The position numbers were made by a program, and so were the translations under genes. From Lateolabrax maculatus (Eukaryota; Chordata; Actinopteri; Acropomatiformes; Lateolabracidae): a stretch of DNA of 64,000 nucleotides. The DNA lies in NCBI GenBank assembly GCA_031216445.1, contig CM062215.1:1236501-1300500 (forward strand). Reading direction: 5' to 3'. This document shows, piece after piece, positions 39,201 through 46,436 of this stretch (positions within the stretch are counted from its first letter, which is position 1; every line of letters begins with the position of its first letter). Under the pieces are notes generated by a model that was not told where the DNA came from, searched no databases, and saw nothing but the letters and a program-made list of their open reading frames with translations.

Positions 39201-42200
39201 ACTTCAGTGGACTAAACACATGAGTGAGTGGTTTGGTGCATGGTGTACTGGAGTCAGAGCAGGGAAATACTCCCCTTTCTATTTACTGAATCCAGGATTC
39301 ATTTTGAATCAACAATCGATTCTGAATCATGACACCAGAAATCTAATTGGATCATTTTAATGCTGCAGCTGCTCATGGTGAAGCTGATATTAACTACTTT
39401 AGTTTATATCCTGCTGGGTTGTTTCACCTATAAGAAGAGCTCATGTTTTATAAACTGATCACACATGTATATAAAATCTGAAAGTGAAAAGTATAAAAGT
39501 GTACTTCAGTACAGGACCTGAGTAAATGTATTTACAGTAGTTACTTTCCACCACTGGTAATTAAGTCTAAATGTGGATTTGTTTAGCTGCAGTGGATCTT
39601 CTGTCTGGAGTTTCTGGCATCAATAGTTATTTAACATCCTGTTTACCAGACACTGGATCAGCAGTGGCTTGTTTTATTGTTGATTACCACTTCCTGTCCC
39701 CACAGTCTGAGCTGTAAGTCCTACTATAGACCCCCAACTCACTTCAGACGACTGACAGACATGTGGATAAAGGCCCCAGGTGTAAATACAATACTGATGA
39801 CAAAGGAACATCACAGGAACATTTAGAGTAGTTTGGTGATGTTACAATTTATGCAACATGAAACATTTGCATAACTTTATTTAGGAAACAGCTCTTCATA
39901 TGAAAAGTTAAATCATGTAAAGTACAGTTCATTTACCTGAGCTGTGAGATATAAGGCAGACACTGTAGGAAACTCCTCACTTCACTCTCTTCATCTGAGC
40001 AGCCTGTCAGCTCCACTGGTTTCTTCTCTGGTTGGAGTTTCAGCACTTCCAGGAGGATGGAGGTCTTTCTCTCTGAGAGGTTTATGGACCAGACTGAAGG
40101 AGCTGACTGGAAAACTGACTGTAATGATGGAAGGACTCTCAGACCTGTTCCAGGGTCATAGGAGTACAGGTCCAGTAGGAAATCACACCATTTATGTTTA
40201 AGAGGGAATGTTTCATATCTGCAGACTGATGACAGCAGCTCCAGTATCTTCTCTCCTGTCTGCTGTTCTCTCTCTGCTGCTGCACAGAACAGATTCCCAA
40301 AGAACCTGGTTTCCTCTGAAGGTTCTGATAACTGAGGCACGTAACTGAAATGTTTTTTTTAAAAAACATGTAATGTAGGTTTTCAATCAAATAGAACTAA
40401 AACCTTTCTTTAGTATGAAACAGTTTCTAGTGAAACAGAAATAATGGAAAAGATAATAATTTACCTGAGCTGTGAGATATAAGGCAGACACTGTAGGAAA
40501 CTCCTCACTTCACTCTCTTCATCTGAGCAGCCTGTCAGCTCCACTGGTTTCTTCTCTGGTTGGAGTTTCAGCACTTCCAGGAGGATGGAGGTCTTTCTCT
40601 CTGAGAGGTTTATGGACCAGACTGAAGGAGCTGACTGGAAAAGCGGCCTTAGTTTTGGAATGACACTTGAACACCCTTCAGTCTTGACATGTTGATAAAA
40701 ATCTAGGATGTTATGTAAGTCAGTGTTAAGAGAAAACAATGATAGGAGTGTATTCACTTCATTGTGAAACCTTTCTTCTCCGTGAAGTGTTGCTCTCAGG
40801 CATAAATCCAGCAACAGCTCCTTTTCTTCCCTCTCCAGTGCCCCAAGGTACTGTTCCTGATCCTGTAATCCTGGACCTCTGTAGGTCGTCCTGAAGCTAC
40901 ATGATAACAAACAAATGAATCAAAGAGTGCATATCAAAAAAGAATTTAAGCTCATGCAGTTGCAAATAATTAATTGAAGTATTAAATGTATTAGCAGTTT
41001 AAAGACTCATTGTACCACATCAGCTACACCTGATCTCTGTGTAGCCATGTGATGTTTACAGAAAGGTATGAAAATAAATTTCTTCTATTTGTAAAATCTT
41101 TTAGCCCCGCTGATTTTATCTTCTGTCAATAATATCTGCATTATGATTGATCCCGACATGTGCAGGGAGTTCATTATGTAACACGGCTCATGGGCTGTTT
41201 TCATGTGTCGATTTTTTACGCTTGAATCTGGATTTGGTGTCAGATCAGCAGATTCTTAATGGCGGCTCTGTGTTGGAGAGCACTTCCTGACAGCACAGTT
41301 CAGCAGCTTTTCTCTTATAATTTAATCCACCCTCGGCCTCTTAACATGAAGTTAAGACTTACTTCCCTTCCTGATTACACACCTTTGTGAAGCAGGTTCC
41401 TCCTTTATGTCAGCCACAAAATCAAGATTTCTGAATACAATGAATGTAGAAAACACCCTCCCATAATGATTTTTCAACCCAGTGACAAGGTAGTTATCTG
41501 GAAAAGGCTCAAATTTCTCTGAACGGGTGAGTTCAATTTTTTCTACTTTTGTTTTCTCTTTGTAATATTTAATATTAGAGGGGGCGATAGCTTCATGAAA
41601 TCTCTCTCCCTCCGCGCCAAAAAGGAAGGAATTTAATTTCCACATTGCTGATTTTACAAAAGGATAAAACTTAAAGTATGTGAAATCAGCAATACACAAA
41701 AACAAAAGCCACATACCTGAGTGAGTTGATGTTTGGTAAAGCCTCTAACAGGGACTCGCACAGATTTTGGGAGACACGAGTTTCCCTATTATCCCAGTGG
41801 AGGCAGACATTAACCTTAGTAGTAATCTTCTCCATGACTTTTACTGCTCTTTCAAACAGCCGTCTTTTACCCTCAACTGGAAGGTGCAACTGATTTCCAA
41901 CAAGGCCAAGTAAGCTGACATGGTCCATCTGTCCTTCACTGAGAAGGAAAATCTCCCACAGCTGCCGTGGCAGATGGTCATCCCTATAATTTGAATTATA
42001 ATCAGAGACAATTTGCTCATTATCAAAGTTAAGTATCACTTTATTTTCTCTTAATATTTTACAGTTTTACACCCACTTATCCTGTTACGGGAATTCAATT
42101 CTACTTAATTAGATGTGCTGTAACCTAAGCAGTAATTTGACAATTAAAACACATACCATTGGACATTTTGAAGGCATCCAAAAAGTCGTCTCATTCCTTG

Positions 42201-44383
42201 TTCTGAAACCGTGACGCCCTCCAGGTTTACCCATATTTTCCTCTCCTTCGCCTGAGTGACCACATAGGCCACAGCACAGCAGGGGTAAGGATCGAGACTC
42301 TCTCCACTGAGATCAAGACAGTAGTCCAGTTTGTCCAGAAAGTAGGTGCATGCTTTAGGACACTGGGACTCATACAAGCACTGGCACAAGAAGAGTATGC
42401 CCACGTCAAGCCCACTGTCCTCAGTATCAGCCTCATCTTTCTTCATCAGACAAGGGGAAAACGTGGTTATCACTTCCTCGAAGAACCAGTTGGATGTATT
42501 CTTGAGCTCCTGAGCTGGAATCAGACACGTCATCAAACTGGGTTTCTTGTCAGTCAACAATCTACACATGAAAAGGATCAGATGTTTCATGTGTCTCATC
42601 TCCTTGGTGAGACACTGCTGAAGAAAATCCTTGATTTTATCTGGATTTTTCAAGAGCCACAGTGCTGCAAAAAACTCCTGCATGGTGTAATGGAGAAATG
42701 CATATGTGGTTATTGTCTCAGTGTGGGTCACTTTGATAACAAGTGGTTTCAGGAAGGAAAGGACACAGCGGTCTTCACAGGACACTCCTGTCAAGTTCAC
42801 ACTTTTTCTTTCAGTTGCATGAAAAGCAACCTCAGCCAAACACAGTATTTCCTCCCTCTTGTTGTTGATTAAACTATTTAGATGTTGGGTTTTTGTATTG
42901 TCGCTGCTTTTTTGAAGGCAGAAATGAGCAATATTGATGTATATATCAGTTATACTGCATGGCTGTGGACAGTCTTGTGATGTCTCCGATGAAAGGCAGA
43001 CAGCCACCATCAGTGCATACATTGGGACATGGCACAGAGTTAACAACTCCAAGTTGTTCAAAACCTTCTTCTGTTCCTCTCCTAGCATTGCAGATAAGTA
43101 TGATTTTATGGTCCGCTCACTAAAGCCTTTCACTTCCACTCTGAGAAAGTCCCCAGAATAGTTCTGTTTAACAACTTCTTTAGCATCTGGTCTGCAAGTC
43201 ATGATGACCTTGGCATCAGGTAGAAGGTCCTTCTCTACAAGTCTCTGCACCACTGATGAAGAGAGATCTGTGATTCCATCAAAAATGACTGTTACATTGT
43301 CAGAGTTTTTCTTTATATCCTGTAAGACCTCTTCTTTGCCTTCATCTGGTTCACTGAAGTCCGTGAAAAGAAGATCCTCCAAGCTCATGGGTTCCGTGAT
43401 GCGGGATGTTTCTCTCATGTCAAAGTAAAACATGTAGTCGAGCTCCTTGTTGTCTTTTTCTGCCCAGAGTTTCAGCATTTCGTGAGTGAGAGCCGTCTTT
43501 CCAATGCCAGGCTGACCAACCAAGAGAATGTTTCTATATGTTTTCAGCAGGTCACAAGGGGAAATGTCTGGTTTGTCCTCAGGGATGTATGTCCTCAGCT
43601 TTTTAGGGCGAATCATCTTGCTTTTCTTGCTCTTAAGTTTCATTATTTTAGATGGAGAAACACTTCCTTGTGTGTCTAACACAAGTGAAGTGTACGATAG
43701 ATCAGGCCTGTTCTTCTCTTCAAACAGATTTTTGTTTGCCTTCCAAAACTCATTTGATATTTTTTGTGCTTTTGACTTCAACTTTGCCTGATATCGGTGG
43801 CACGGCCTTGGGCCTGAAACAAAAACAACAGTTAGTAACTAAATATACTATGAATAAACTGCTGTGCCCTTACAATAAACAATACATCAATATTTGCACA
43901 GACACATTAAAGTGTATTATATAAAATCAGCACATTAGAGATAAATAATAAAGGTGTGACACGCTATGAATCAGAATTTAGCTTCAAAACACCTTGTAAG
44001 TAGTTTATCTGCATTTGTGCGTCTTCCTTGAAAGGAAAGCAGCTGATCCAGTGGTGCAGGTCAAACTTCCTGGTCTCAGTAGAAGATCCATCCTTTTTCT
44101 CATGGAGAAGGGATGGCCTCCCTAAGGTCCTCTTCCTCGTCATGTCAATAATCCTGAGGAACTCGTAGCAGGCGGCCTCCCCCTTTTTAGTGACTGAGTC
44201 CAGAATTGTTCTGGTCTTATCGAAGTCATCTTTCTCTGCTTGTATTTTGCTGACCTCTTCATTACTGAAAACTCGTTGCTGACACAAGTTCTCCAAAATC
44301 ACTGGGAGGTCCTTTAATTCTCCCACAAGGCGGACTCTGGCATTGTTGACGTAATCTAAGGCAGACTGTGTTGTAGAAGCCAT
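5920..44383 (-). CDS. Giant CARD-NACHT-LRR NOD-like receptor with 14 tandem repeat exons
   Basis: Cytosolic innate-immune NLR. Coding exons 5' to 3': 43993-44383 (CARD), 42157-43813 (NACHT), 41717-41983; repeat exons 40465-40896, 39937-40344, 36120-36566, 32294-32749, 28474-28923, 25887-26342, 23438-23878, 19305-19748, 18780-19184, 17052-17495, 15574-16020, 12960-13442, 10350-10828 (frameshifted), 9056-9508; then 8479-8742, 8107-8358, 7766-8014, 7407-7664, 6761-7060, 6389-6658, 6102-6185, 5920-5986. From exon 3 to the penultimate exon every exon has phase-2 borders (usually AG|N). Omitting 10350-10828 the coding sum is 9825 nt, or 3,274 residues plus a stop. The protein ends ...KQFEIW, an ending I associate with fish NLR/LRR proteins. 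CARD plus NACHT plus LRR is the NLRC-type layout, but I cannot name an orthologue. The exon chain is inferred from splice motifs, not from transcripts. Alternative: the array includes non-expressed or alternatively spliced exons. Confidence 0.85.
6102..6185 (-). CDS. NLR exon, LRR (LSHNKITD)
   Basis: 84 nt, phase 2 on both sides, acceptor tgtcgcag and donor CG|GTGAGC. Encodes a classic ribonuclease-inhibitor-type LRR: LDLSHNKITD with its LD split from the previous exon. Too short to appear as a long open frame. Confidence 0.85.
6389..6658 (-). CDS. NLR exon, LRRs (ELDLSHTTLD, ELDLGHCELT)
   Basis: 270 nt, acceptor ctcctgtttag, donor GA|GTGAGT. Two LRR cores are visible (ELDLSHTTLDHRACGAL and AELDLGHCELTDQLLLTL). 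Spaced about 100 nt from the next upstream exon, with the intron staying open in frame. Confidence 0.88.
6761..7060 (-). CDS. NLR exon, LRRs (RLDLSC, ELDLRDCEVED)
   Basis: 300 nt, acceptor ttcctcccag, donor CAG|GTGGGA, phase 2. Contains helical sequence (LLLRFVQRCA), then LRR cores HRLDLSCSSC, GTLSLTGDDCRAV and TELDLRDCEVEDSGLDLL. Confidence 0.88.
7407..7664 (-). CDS. NLR exon, LRR-like
   Basis: 258 nt, acceptor ttatgctttcag, donor CTCAG|GTCAGA, phase 2. Reads RPSPSFVLTAIREIY… HVIDLTCREMDSVDCAALLF… VQLNLLWTSVPTEEIESIL…SHLR. Two degenerate LRR cores (VIDLTC, VQLNLLWTSV). Confidence 0.85.
7766..8014 (-). CDS. NLR exon, LRR-like
   Basis: 249 nt, acceptor gtacctgcag, donor AAAAG|GTGATC, phase 2. 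Begins KLSEKMFQQLLSLLHEI; LRR cores DLSFCCLNWELL and ITVNLRKNRFIQENITRLL. Confidence 0.83.
8107..8358 (-). CDS. NLR exon, LRR-like
   Basis: 252 nt, acceptor ctttgattttcag, donor TCAA|GTAAAA (weaker than the others), phase 2. LRR cores VIEELSLAPQTAQTERVLL and RRLDLTEFCVPAQALIPLL. The downstream exon join gives AA|A CTG, which keeps the frame. Confidence 0.8.
8479..8742 (-). CDS. NLR exon, LRR-like
   Basis: 264 nt, acceptor attgtgtttcag, donor CTGAG|GTTCAG, phase 2. Reads CDPEFFQSVCTSISVRS… with LRR cores SLLLTGELPRKTC and DVDLTLTPRKMSVRGASLL. This is the first exon after the repeat array. Confidence 0.83.
9056..9508 (-). CDS. NLR repeat exon copy 14 (most 3')
   Basis: 453 nt, phase 2/2. N-half helical (HKVTRFFGNLFCAAAEREQQ), run of seven Asp after YM, then the conserved C-half VWSINLSERKTS…PYISQLR. 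Donor is GTAAGT, whereas the other copies use GTAAAT. Its upstream intron (9509-10349) is the shortest of the type, because the middle section present elsewhere is deleted. Confidence 0.87.
10350..10828 (-). pseudogene. NLR repeat exon copy 13, frameshifted
   Basis: Same exon as its neighbours with intact acceptor and donor, but 479 nt long, which is not a multiple of 3. Around 10751-10764 the plus strand reads ttctctctctctgctg, two bases more of the TC run than the other copies. The frame is lost in the N-half, before the long Asp/Tyr tract. Because the exon is symmetric, skipping it restores the frame. It may therefore be a dead or alternatively skipped exon. Confidence 0.8.
11253..12100. 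repeat. 850-bp intronic repeat, copy 1
   Basis: Lies between 'gactgtctgaaatct' and 'gcagttaaatatttctaaag', sequences that are adjacent or differently spaced in other units. Contains 'gcgccacctactggcaacagg' type motifs and several 'caaatttggtc' and 'catctacaggccaatat' sub-repeats, the pattern of a widespread teleost repeat. Non-coding. Present in three array introns. Confidence 0.7.
12960..13442 (-). CDS. NLR repeat exon copy 12
   Basis: 483 nt, the longest intact copy. Phase 2/2, acceptor tctctttatttcag. The length is explained by an extended GAT-rich tract coding Asp runs interrupted by Tyr. The C-half matches the other copies. Confidence 0.87.
13866..14713. repeat. 850-bp intronic repeat, copy 2
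   Basis: Near-identical to the copy at 11253-12100, at the same place in the unit. Confidence 0.7.
15574..16020 (-). CDS. NLR repeat exon copy 11
   Basis: 447 nt, phase 2/2, short acidic tract (MDDYDEQY). C-half has KKPVKLTGC where several copies have KKPVELTGC. Confidence 0.87.
17052..17495 (-). CDS. NLR repeat exon copy 10
   Basis: 444 nt, phase 2/2, acidic tract of five Asp. C-half has GCSNKKSEV instead of GCSDEESEV, a charge reversal unique to this copy. The flanking intron downstream of its donor is rearranged: the usual 1.5-kb spacer is truncated and the exon follows directly after a 'gtgaagctgatattt' junction. Confidence 0.86.
18780..19184 (-). CDS. NLR repeat exon copy 9, short N-half type
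   Basis: 405 nt, phase 2/2. The 5' part differs from most copies: acceptor ttgttatttcag|TTACGTGCC, reading YVPQLSEPSEETRFFGNL, and KHKWCDFLLDLYSYDPE replaces the acidic tract and following helix. It lies 120 nt from copy 8, an arrangement shared only with copies 1 and 2. Confidence 0.85.
19305..19748 (-). CDS. NLR repeat exon copy 8
   Basis: 444 nt, phase 2/2, acidic tract reduced to DGDD. C-half has LSETKTS for LSERKTS and RSLLQYLP. Followed at only 120 nt by copy 9. Confidence 0.86.
20330..22900. repeat. Intron insertion: unclassified repeat with internal duplications and microsatellites
   Basis: This block is absent from all other array introns. It has repeated 'gtatgaatgagcagatgagacttg' and 'gaatgtatgaaagatgttcaag' motifs; 20531-20660 and 20945-21075 are near-duplicates. 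There is a TG tract at 20671-20700, a compound TG/TC tract at 21083-21837, and an AT-rich 'aatattatat' end near 22805-22885. 'attcatttaaatggagc' at about 22570 is typical of a common teleost transposon-derived repeat. No transposase ORF. Confidence 0.6.
21083..21837. repeat. Compound (TG)n/(TC) microsatellite, about 755 bp
   Basis: Almost pure tgtg interrupted by tctg and tctctctg. A block of about 157 bp, each ending in 'gtgcgcgtgtgtg', occurs twice (near 21616 and 21773), showing a higher-order duplication within the tract. Apparent long ORFs here are low-complexity artefacts. Confidence 0.95.
23438..23878 (-). CDS. NLR repeat exon copy 7
   Basis: 441 nt, phase 2/2, four-Asp tract. VWFINLSE replaces VWSINLSE and the linker reads KDSETKTGVRV. 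The intron upstream of it is intact; the intron downstream is enlarged to 3.7 kb by the microsatellite-bearing insertion. Confidence 0.86.
24631..25022 (+). mobile_element. Solo LTR of an endogenous retrovirus
   Basis: 392-bp element starting TGAAGAAG and ending CCACA. Carries a TATA box (TATAAAA, 24877-24883) and poly(A) signal AATAAA (24969-24974). Same length and near-identical sequence to the LTRs at 31038, 34864 and 38681. No internal retroviral sequence. Flanked by 22-bp direct repeats (24610-24631 and 25012-25033). Orientation is antisense to the NLR gene. Confidence 0.85.
25887..26342 (-). CDS. NLR repeat exon copy 6
   Basis: 456 nt, phase 2/2. N-terminus VPRWSGHHKVTRFIGNL; acidic tract DDYDDDDEQY. 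The downstream intron carries the solo LTR, the upstream intron the 850-bp repeat. Confidence 0.86.
26766..27613. repeat. 850-bp intronic repeat, copy 3
   Basis: Third copy, slightly more diverged (for example 'cagcttttaaattttcatgg' for 'cagcttctgagttttcatgg'), placed identically within its unit. Confidence 0.7.
28474..28923 (-). CDS. NLR repeat exon copy 5
   Basis: 450 nt, phase 2/2. The tract region is unusual (LKDIYFFGDDDEQY), so the M-Asp run has been altered rather than shortened. TGCSYEESEV in the C-half. Confidence 0.86.
29614..30379 (+). pseudogene. ERV env surface region, copy 1 (interrupted)
   Basis: Cys-rich surface-subunit sequence (CYVCGF, CDTCHVLHFN, CNQRYTNCYSC) with potential N-glycosylation. 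Broken by TGA at 30104-30106 (AGA in the other copies). The frame ends at 30377-30379, past a short (AC)n run at about 30330-30342, where it is offset from the downstream transmembrane frame. Confidence 0.8.
30349..30777 (+). pseudogene. ERV env transmembrane region, copy 1
   Basis: 142-codon frame in a different phase from the surface region. Contains the CX6CC disulfide motif (CAIIGTECC) typical of gammaretrovirus-like Env, a coiled-coil-like heptad region before it, two N-glycosylation sequons and a hydrophobic membrane segment right at the C-terminus with no cytoplasmic tail. The CX6CC motif places it in the gamma/epsilon-type Env class. Protein identical in all three copies. Confidence 0.82.
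32294..32749 (-). CDS. NLR repeat exon copy 4
   Basis: 456 nt, phase 2/2, tract DDYDDDDEQY, LEVLNLQPEKK for LEVLKLQPEKK. The intron on its 5' side (33000-36119) contains the second env-LTR fragment. Confidence 0.86.
33440..34205 (+). pseudogene. ERV env surface region, copy 2
   Basis: Open to 34205 without the nonsense codon of copy 1. Still out of phase with the transmembrane frame at the (AC)n run. Upstream intron sequence is fortuitously in frame from 33291. Confidence 0.78.
34175..34603 (+). pseudogene. ERV env transmembrane region, copy 2
   Basis: Same 142-codon frame as copy 1, CX6CC and membrane segment intact. Confidence 0.8.
36120..36566 (-). CDS. NLR repeat exon copy 3
   Basis: 447 nt, phase 2/2, four-Asp tract (MDDDDKQY). 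Its unit is the neighbour of the 32294 unit and nearly identical to it over about 3.8 kb, including the retroviral fragment. Confidence 0.86.
37257..38022 (+). pseudogene. ERV env surface region, copy 3
   Basis: As copy 2: open to 38022, frame offset at the (AC)n run. Confidence 0.78.
37992..38420 (+). pseudogene. ERV env transmembrane region, copy 3
   Basis: As copies 1 and 2. Confidence 0.8.
39937..40344 (-). CDS. NLR repeat exon copy 2, short N-half type
   Basis: 408 nt, phase 2/2. Same alternative 5' part as copy 9 (VPQLSEPSEETRFFGNL and KHKWCDFLLDLYSYDPG). Separated from copy 1 by 120 nt, with an intron homologous to that between copies 8 and 9. Confidence 0.86.
40465..40896 (-). CDS. 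NLR repeat exon copy 1, chimeric
   Basis: 432 nt, phase 2/2, acceptor gtttgttatcatgtag. The last 176 nt (40465-40640) match the other copies almost base for base. The first 256 nt are unrelated at nucleotide level (FRTTYRGPGLQDQEQYLGAL… HNILDFYQHVKTEGCSSVIP) but keep the same helical layout and the PLFQSAPSVWS join. First copy of the array. Confidence 0.85.
41383..41430 (-). CDS. Possible NLR mini-exon
   Basis: 48 nt with a good acceptor (attcattgtattcag) and donor CAAAG|GTGTGT, phase 2 at both ends, coding RNLDFVADIKEEPASQ plus a split Arg. It fits the frame of its neighbours, but it is short and not LRR-like. It may be chance, or the remnant of a larger lost exon. Confidence 0.25.
41717..41983 (-). 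CDS. NLR exon 3, post-NACHT region
   Basis: 267 nt, phase 2/2, acceptor caaattatag, donor CTCAG|GTATGT. Reads DDHLPRQLWEIFLLSEGQ… RRLFERAVKVMEKITTKVNVCLHWDN… LEALPNINSLR. It ends in the same NSLR/SQLR pattern as the repeat exons, so it may be a distant ancestor of that module. Confidence 0.8.
42157..43813 (-). CDS. NLR exon 2, NACHT ATPase
   Basis: 1657 nt, acceptor tttgtttcag, donor CAATG|GTATGT. Nucleotide-binding and oligomerisation domain: Walker A GQPGIGKT (about residues 230-237 of the assembled protein), Walker B IFDGITD (about 307-313), sensor-like MTCRPDAKEV. The winged-helix region has FLHYTMQEFFAALWLL, typical of NLRC/NLRP proteins. An N-terminal Lys-rich linker (KLKSKKSKMIRPKK) precedes the NACHT. 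The sequence runs on through NLR helical domain 2 to NVQ|W. No stop or frame break over the whole exon. Confidence 0.95.
43993..44383 (-). CDS. NLR exon 1 coding part, CARD
   Basis: 391 nt from ATG at 44381-44383 to donor CAAG|GTGTTT (phase 1). The six-helix CARD pattern is NNARVRLVGELKDLPVILEN… VFSNEEVSKIQAEKD… TRTILDSVTKKGEAACYEFL. An RKRTLGRP basic segment and a HHWISCFPF stretch follow. The ATG is chosen because an in-frame TGA lies nine bases upstream in the same exon. The acceptor tctatttgcag puts the exon edge at 44404, giving 21 nt of leader. CARD signalling partners cannot be told from sequence. Confidence 0.9.
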
Positions 44384-44837
44384 GTGTCTTCACTTCTGTG
44401 TGTCCTGCAAATAGACCCAACTTCAATGATCTGGAGGACAAAATACCAGGTTAGCCTACATAAAATGTGATGTATAAAGGTGTTAAAGGATAAGGCTGTT
44501 TGTTTATCCTTTTATTTTCAAAACTTACCCTAAAGAGACCAAAACGAATTATGAATTTATCCTGCTAAAACGTATTGTCAGTGTAGACACAGTGTCACAT
44601 AGCTTAAGCCTAAGTGACACAGATCACTTTCATTTCTGCTGCAAATTAAATAATGACAGCCTTATCTCTTAAATCTAGAAGAGGCTTAGATTTGTTACAG
44701 CTAAGTGTAAGAGTCTTAATGAAACACAAAACTAAATGTATACTGCATTAACAAATAAGACAGAGACAGTAAAACAAGTAAAGATGAAAGATGGTACACG
44801 GACACATGCAGACTGTATATCAGAGAGAAAGACTTAC

Positions 44838-44905
44838 AGAGGCCTCAAAGTCTCCACGGACGATGGACTCCATCAGCTGTTCATTGCCTTCGGTACCGGA
44901 TTTTC
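44838..44905 (-). other. Candidate NLR 5' leader exon
   Basis: 68 nt between acceptor ttcttgtgatcag and a strong donor TCT|GTAAGTC. One frame is open (…GTEGNEQLMESIVRGDFEAS), but it runs into the TGA upstream of the CARD ATG once spliced. It is therefore most likely 5' UTR or a short upstream ORF. Confidence 0.45.
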
Positions 44906-45240
44906 CTGATCACAAGAAACAACAGAAATAAATCACAAAATATCATCAAGTCAATAAAGTGGTAGAGATTTCCAACAGTCACGGACCGGGGGGGCATTAT
45001 GGGTTAGTTGGTTGTGCAACCTGTAGATTGAGACTAACAGGTGATATTCAAGGCAGAAAGAGTACTTTCACCTCATGTGCATGTTTTACATAAATATGCA
45101 GGCATACACACAGTATCTATGCATATTAACCTTACTTTTTCTGTTACCGTCAATGTCAGTTAGTCACATCCGACTGGGTTCCTTTCAAAATAAAACACAT
45201 CCACCTTTACAGGAAGTAACCAAATTAAAACCCATTAAAC

Positions 45241-46436
45241 CAGGGGTCTCAAACTCAATTTACCCGGGGCCGCTGGAGGCAGAGTCTGGGTGAGGCTGGG
45301 CCGCATCAGGTTTTCCACAAGAAAAGCTTTGTTTAAAAAATTCCAATCTTCTCAAATCTCTTTATTTTTATTTTTTAACACAAAATAAGTTGAAAAAATA
45401 AATGAACAAATTAAGAATCAATGAAAAAATAAAGAAAGAAATTCAGAATCAATAAGAAAATAAATCAATCACTAATAAATAAATAAAATAATAATAATAA
45501 TCATGAAAATAATAATAATAATAATTAGATTTCTCTAGTTAGCGACTATATGTGGTTTCTTCAGTCTTCTATATCTGCTGTATTCAGATTCAAATGTCTG
45601 TATTTACAGTTCTTTAACCTTTAACCTTCTTCTGAACATGAGTGGAACATTGAAGAACATGAAGTGTTCTTCTGAACATGGCTTCTCTTGCCTTCTTCTT
45701 GCTGCCAGAGACCTGGCAGCGCCTCCTCTCGCATAGCCGAGCCACATTTGGCTTGAGGGAGGAAGCAGTTGAGACCCTCAGTATGCCAATGCGAATACAA
45801 TGCAAATAGCGCGATGGAAATAAAAAACAATGACCCATAAATAACGGTGCGACCCTATAATTGGTCCGGGTTACCGGGGACTGTTATTGCCGATGGACAG
45901 GTGTCGCTATGTGACTGCAGACTACAGCATGGCACCGCTGCTGTATCTGTTCTCTTTATACATCCATGTGCTGTATCTGTTCTCTTTATACATCCATGTG
46001 CTGTATCTGTTCTCTTTATACATCCATGTGCTGTATCTGTTCTCTTTATACATCCATGAGCTGTATCTGTTCTCTTTATACATCCATGAGCTGTATCTGT
46101 TCTCTTTATACATCCATGTGCTGTATCTGTTCTCTTTATACATCCATGAGCTGTATCTGTTCTCTTTATACATCCATGTGCTGTATCTGTTCTCTTTATA
46201 CATCCATGTGCTGTATCTTTCACTCACTGAGAAATGTTTCTCTGCTTACATCAAGCCCGGCCGATGTCCCGCCCCCGCGAGCCACGTACCCCACCGTGAT
46301 TGGTTCGTTCAGCTCCGCACACAACACTGTAAAATGCCATACATCTCAAACTCGCGGGCCGCACTAACATTAAACTTTCATATTAAGGCGGGGGCCACAA
46401 ACTATCGTCCCGCGGGCCGCGAGTTTGAGACCCCTG
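45241..46436. mobile_element. Non-autonomous hAT-like DNA transposon, 1196 bp
   Basis: Terminal inverted repeats CAGGGGTCTCAAACTC and GAGTTTGAGACCCCTG, followed inward by partly inverted 'ccggggccgc'/'gcgggccgc'. Exact 8-bp target duplication cattaaac at 45233-45240 and 46437-46444. TIR sequence and 8-bp duplication are hAT hallmarks. No transposase frame; the interior holds AT-rich runs and a 30-bp minisatellite. Confidence 0.92.
45941..46210. repeat. 30-bp minisatellite, nine units, inside the hAT element
   Basis: Nine contiguous 30-bp units starting ctgtatctgttctcttt, varying mainly at one base (catccatgtg or catccatgag), then a partial unit. No spacers, so not a CRISPR-like array. Long ORFs in several frames here are repeat artefacts. 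Confidence 0.95.

Noticed and set aside
10357..40201. Conserved plus-strand open frame (about 69 codons, starting MRYKADTVGN) antisense to every repeat exon
   Set aside because: It mirrors the conserved coding strand of the repeat exons. The opposite frame has proper splice borders, LRR-like sequence and a continuous gene model.
9056..40896. Array read as 14 separate tandem genes
   Set aside because: No copy has its own CARD, NACHT, start or stop. All have splice acceptor and donor with matching phase, and a single NACHT exon and single C-terminus bracket them.
41352..41714. 120-codon open frame between exons 3 and 4 of the NLR gene as a full exon
   Set aside because: Its upstream end coincides with the donor of exon 3 and no phase-2 acceptor opens the long version. 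Only a 48-nt sub-segment could be a real exon.
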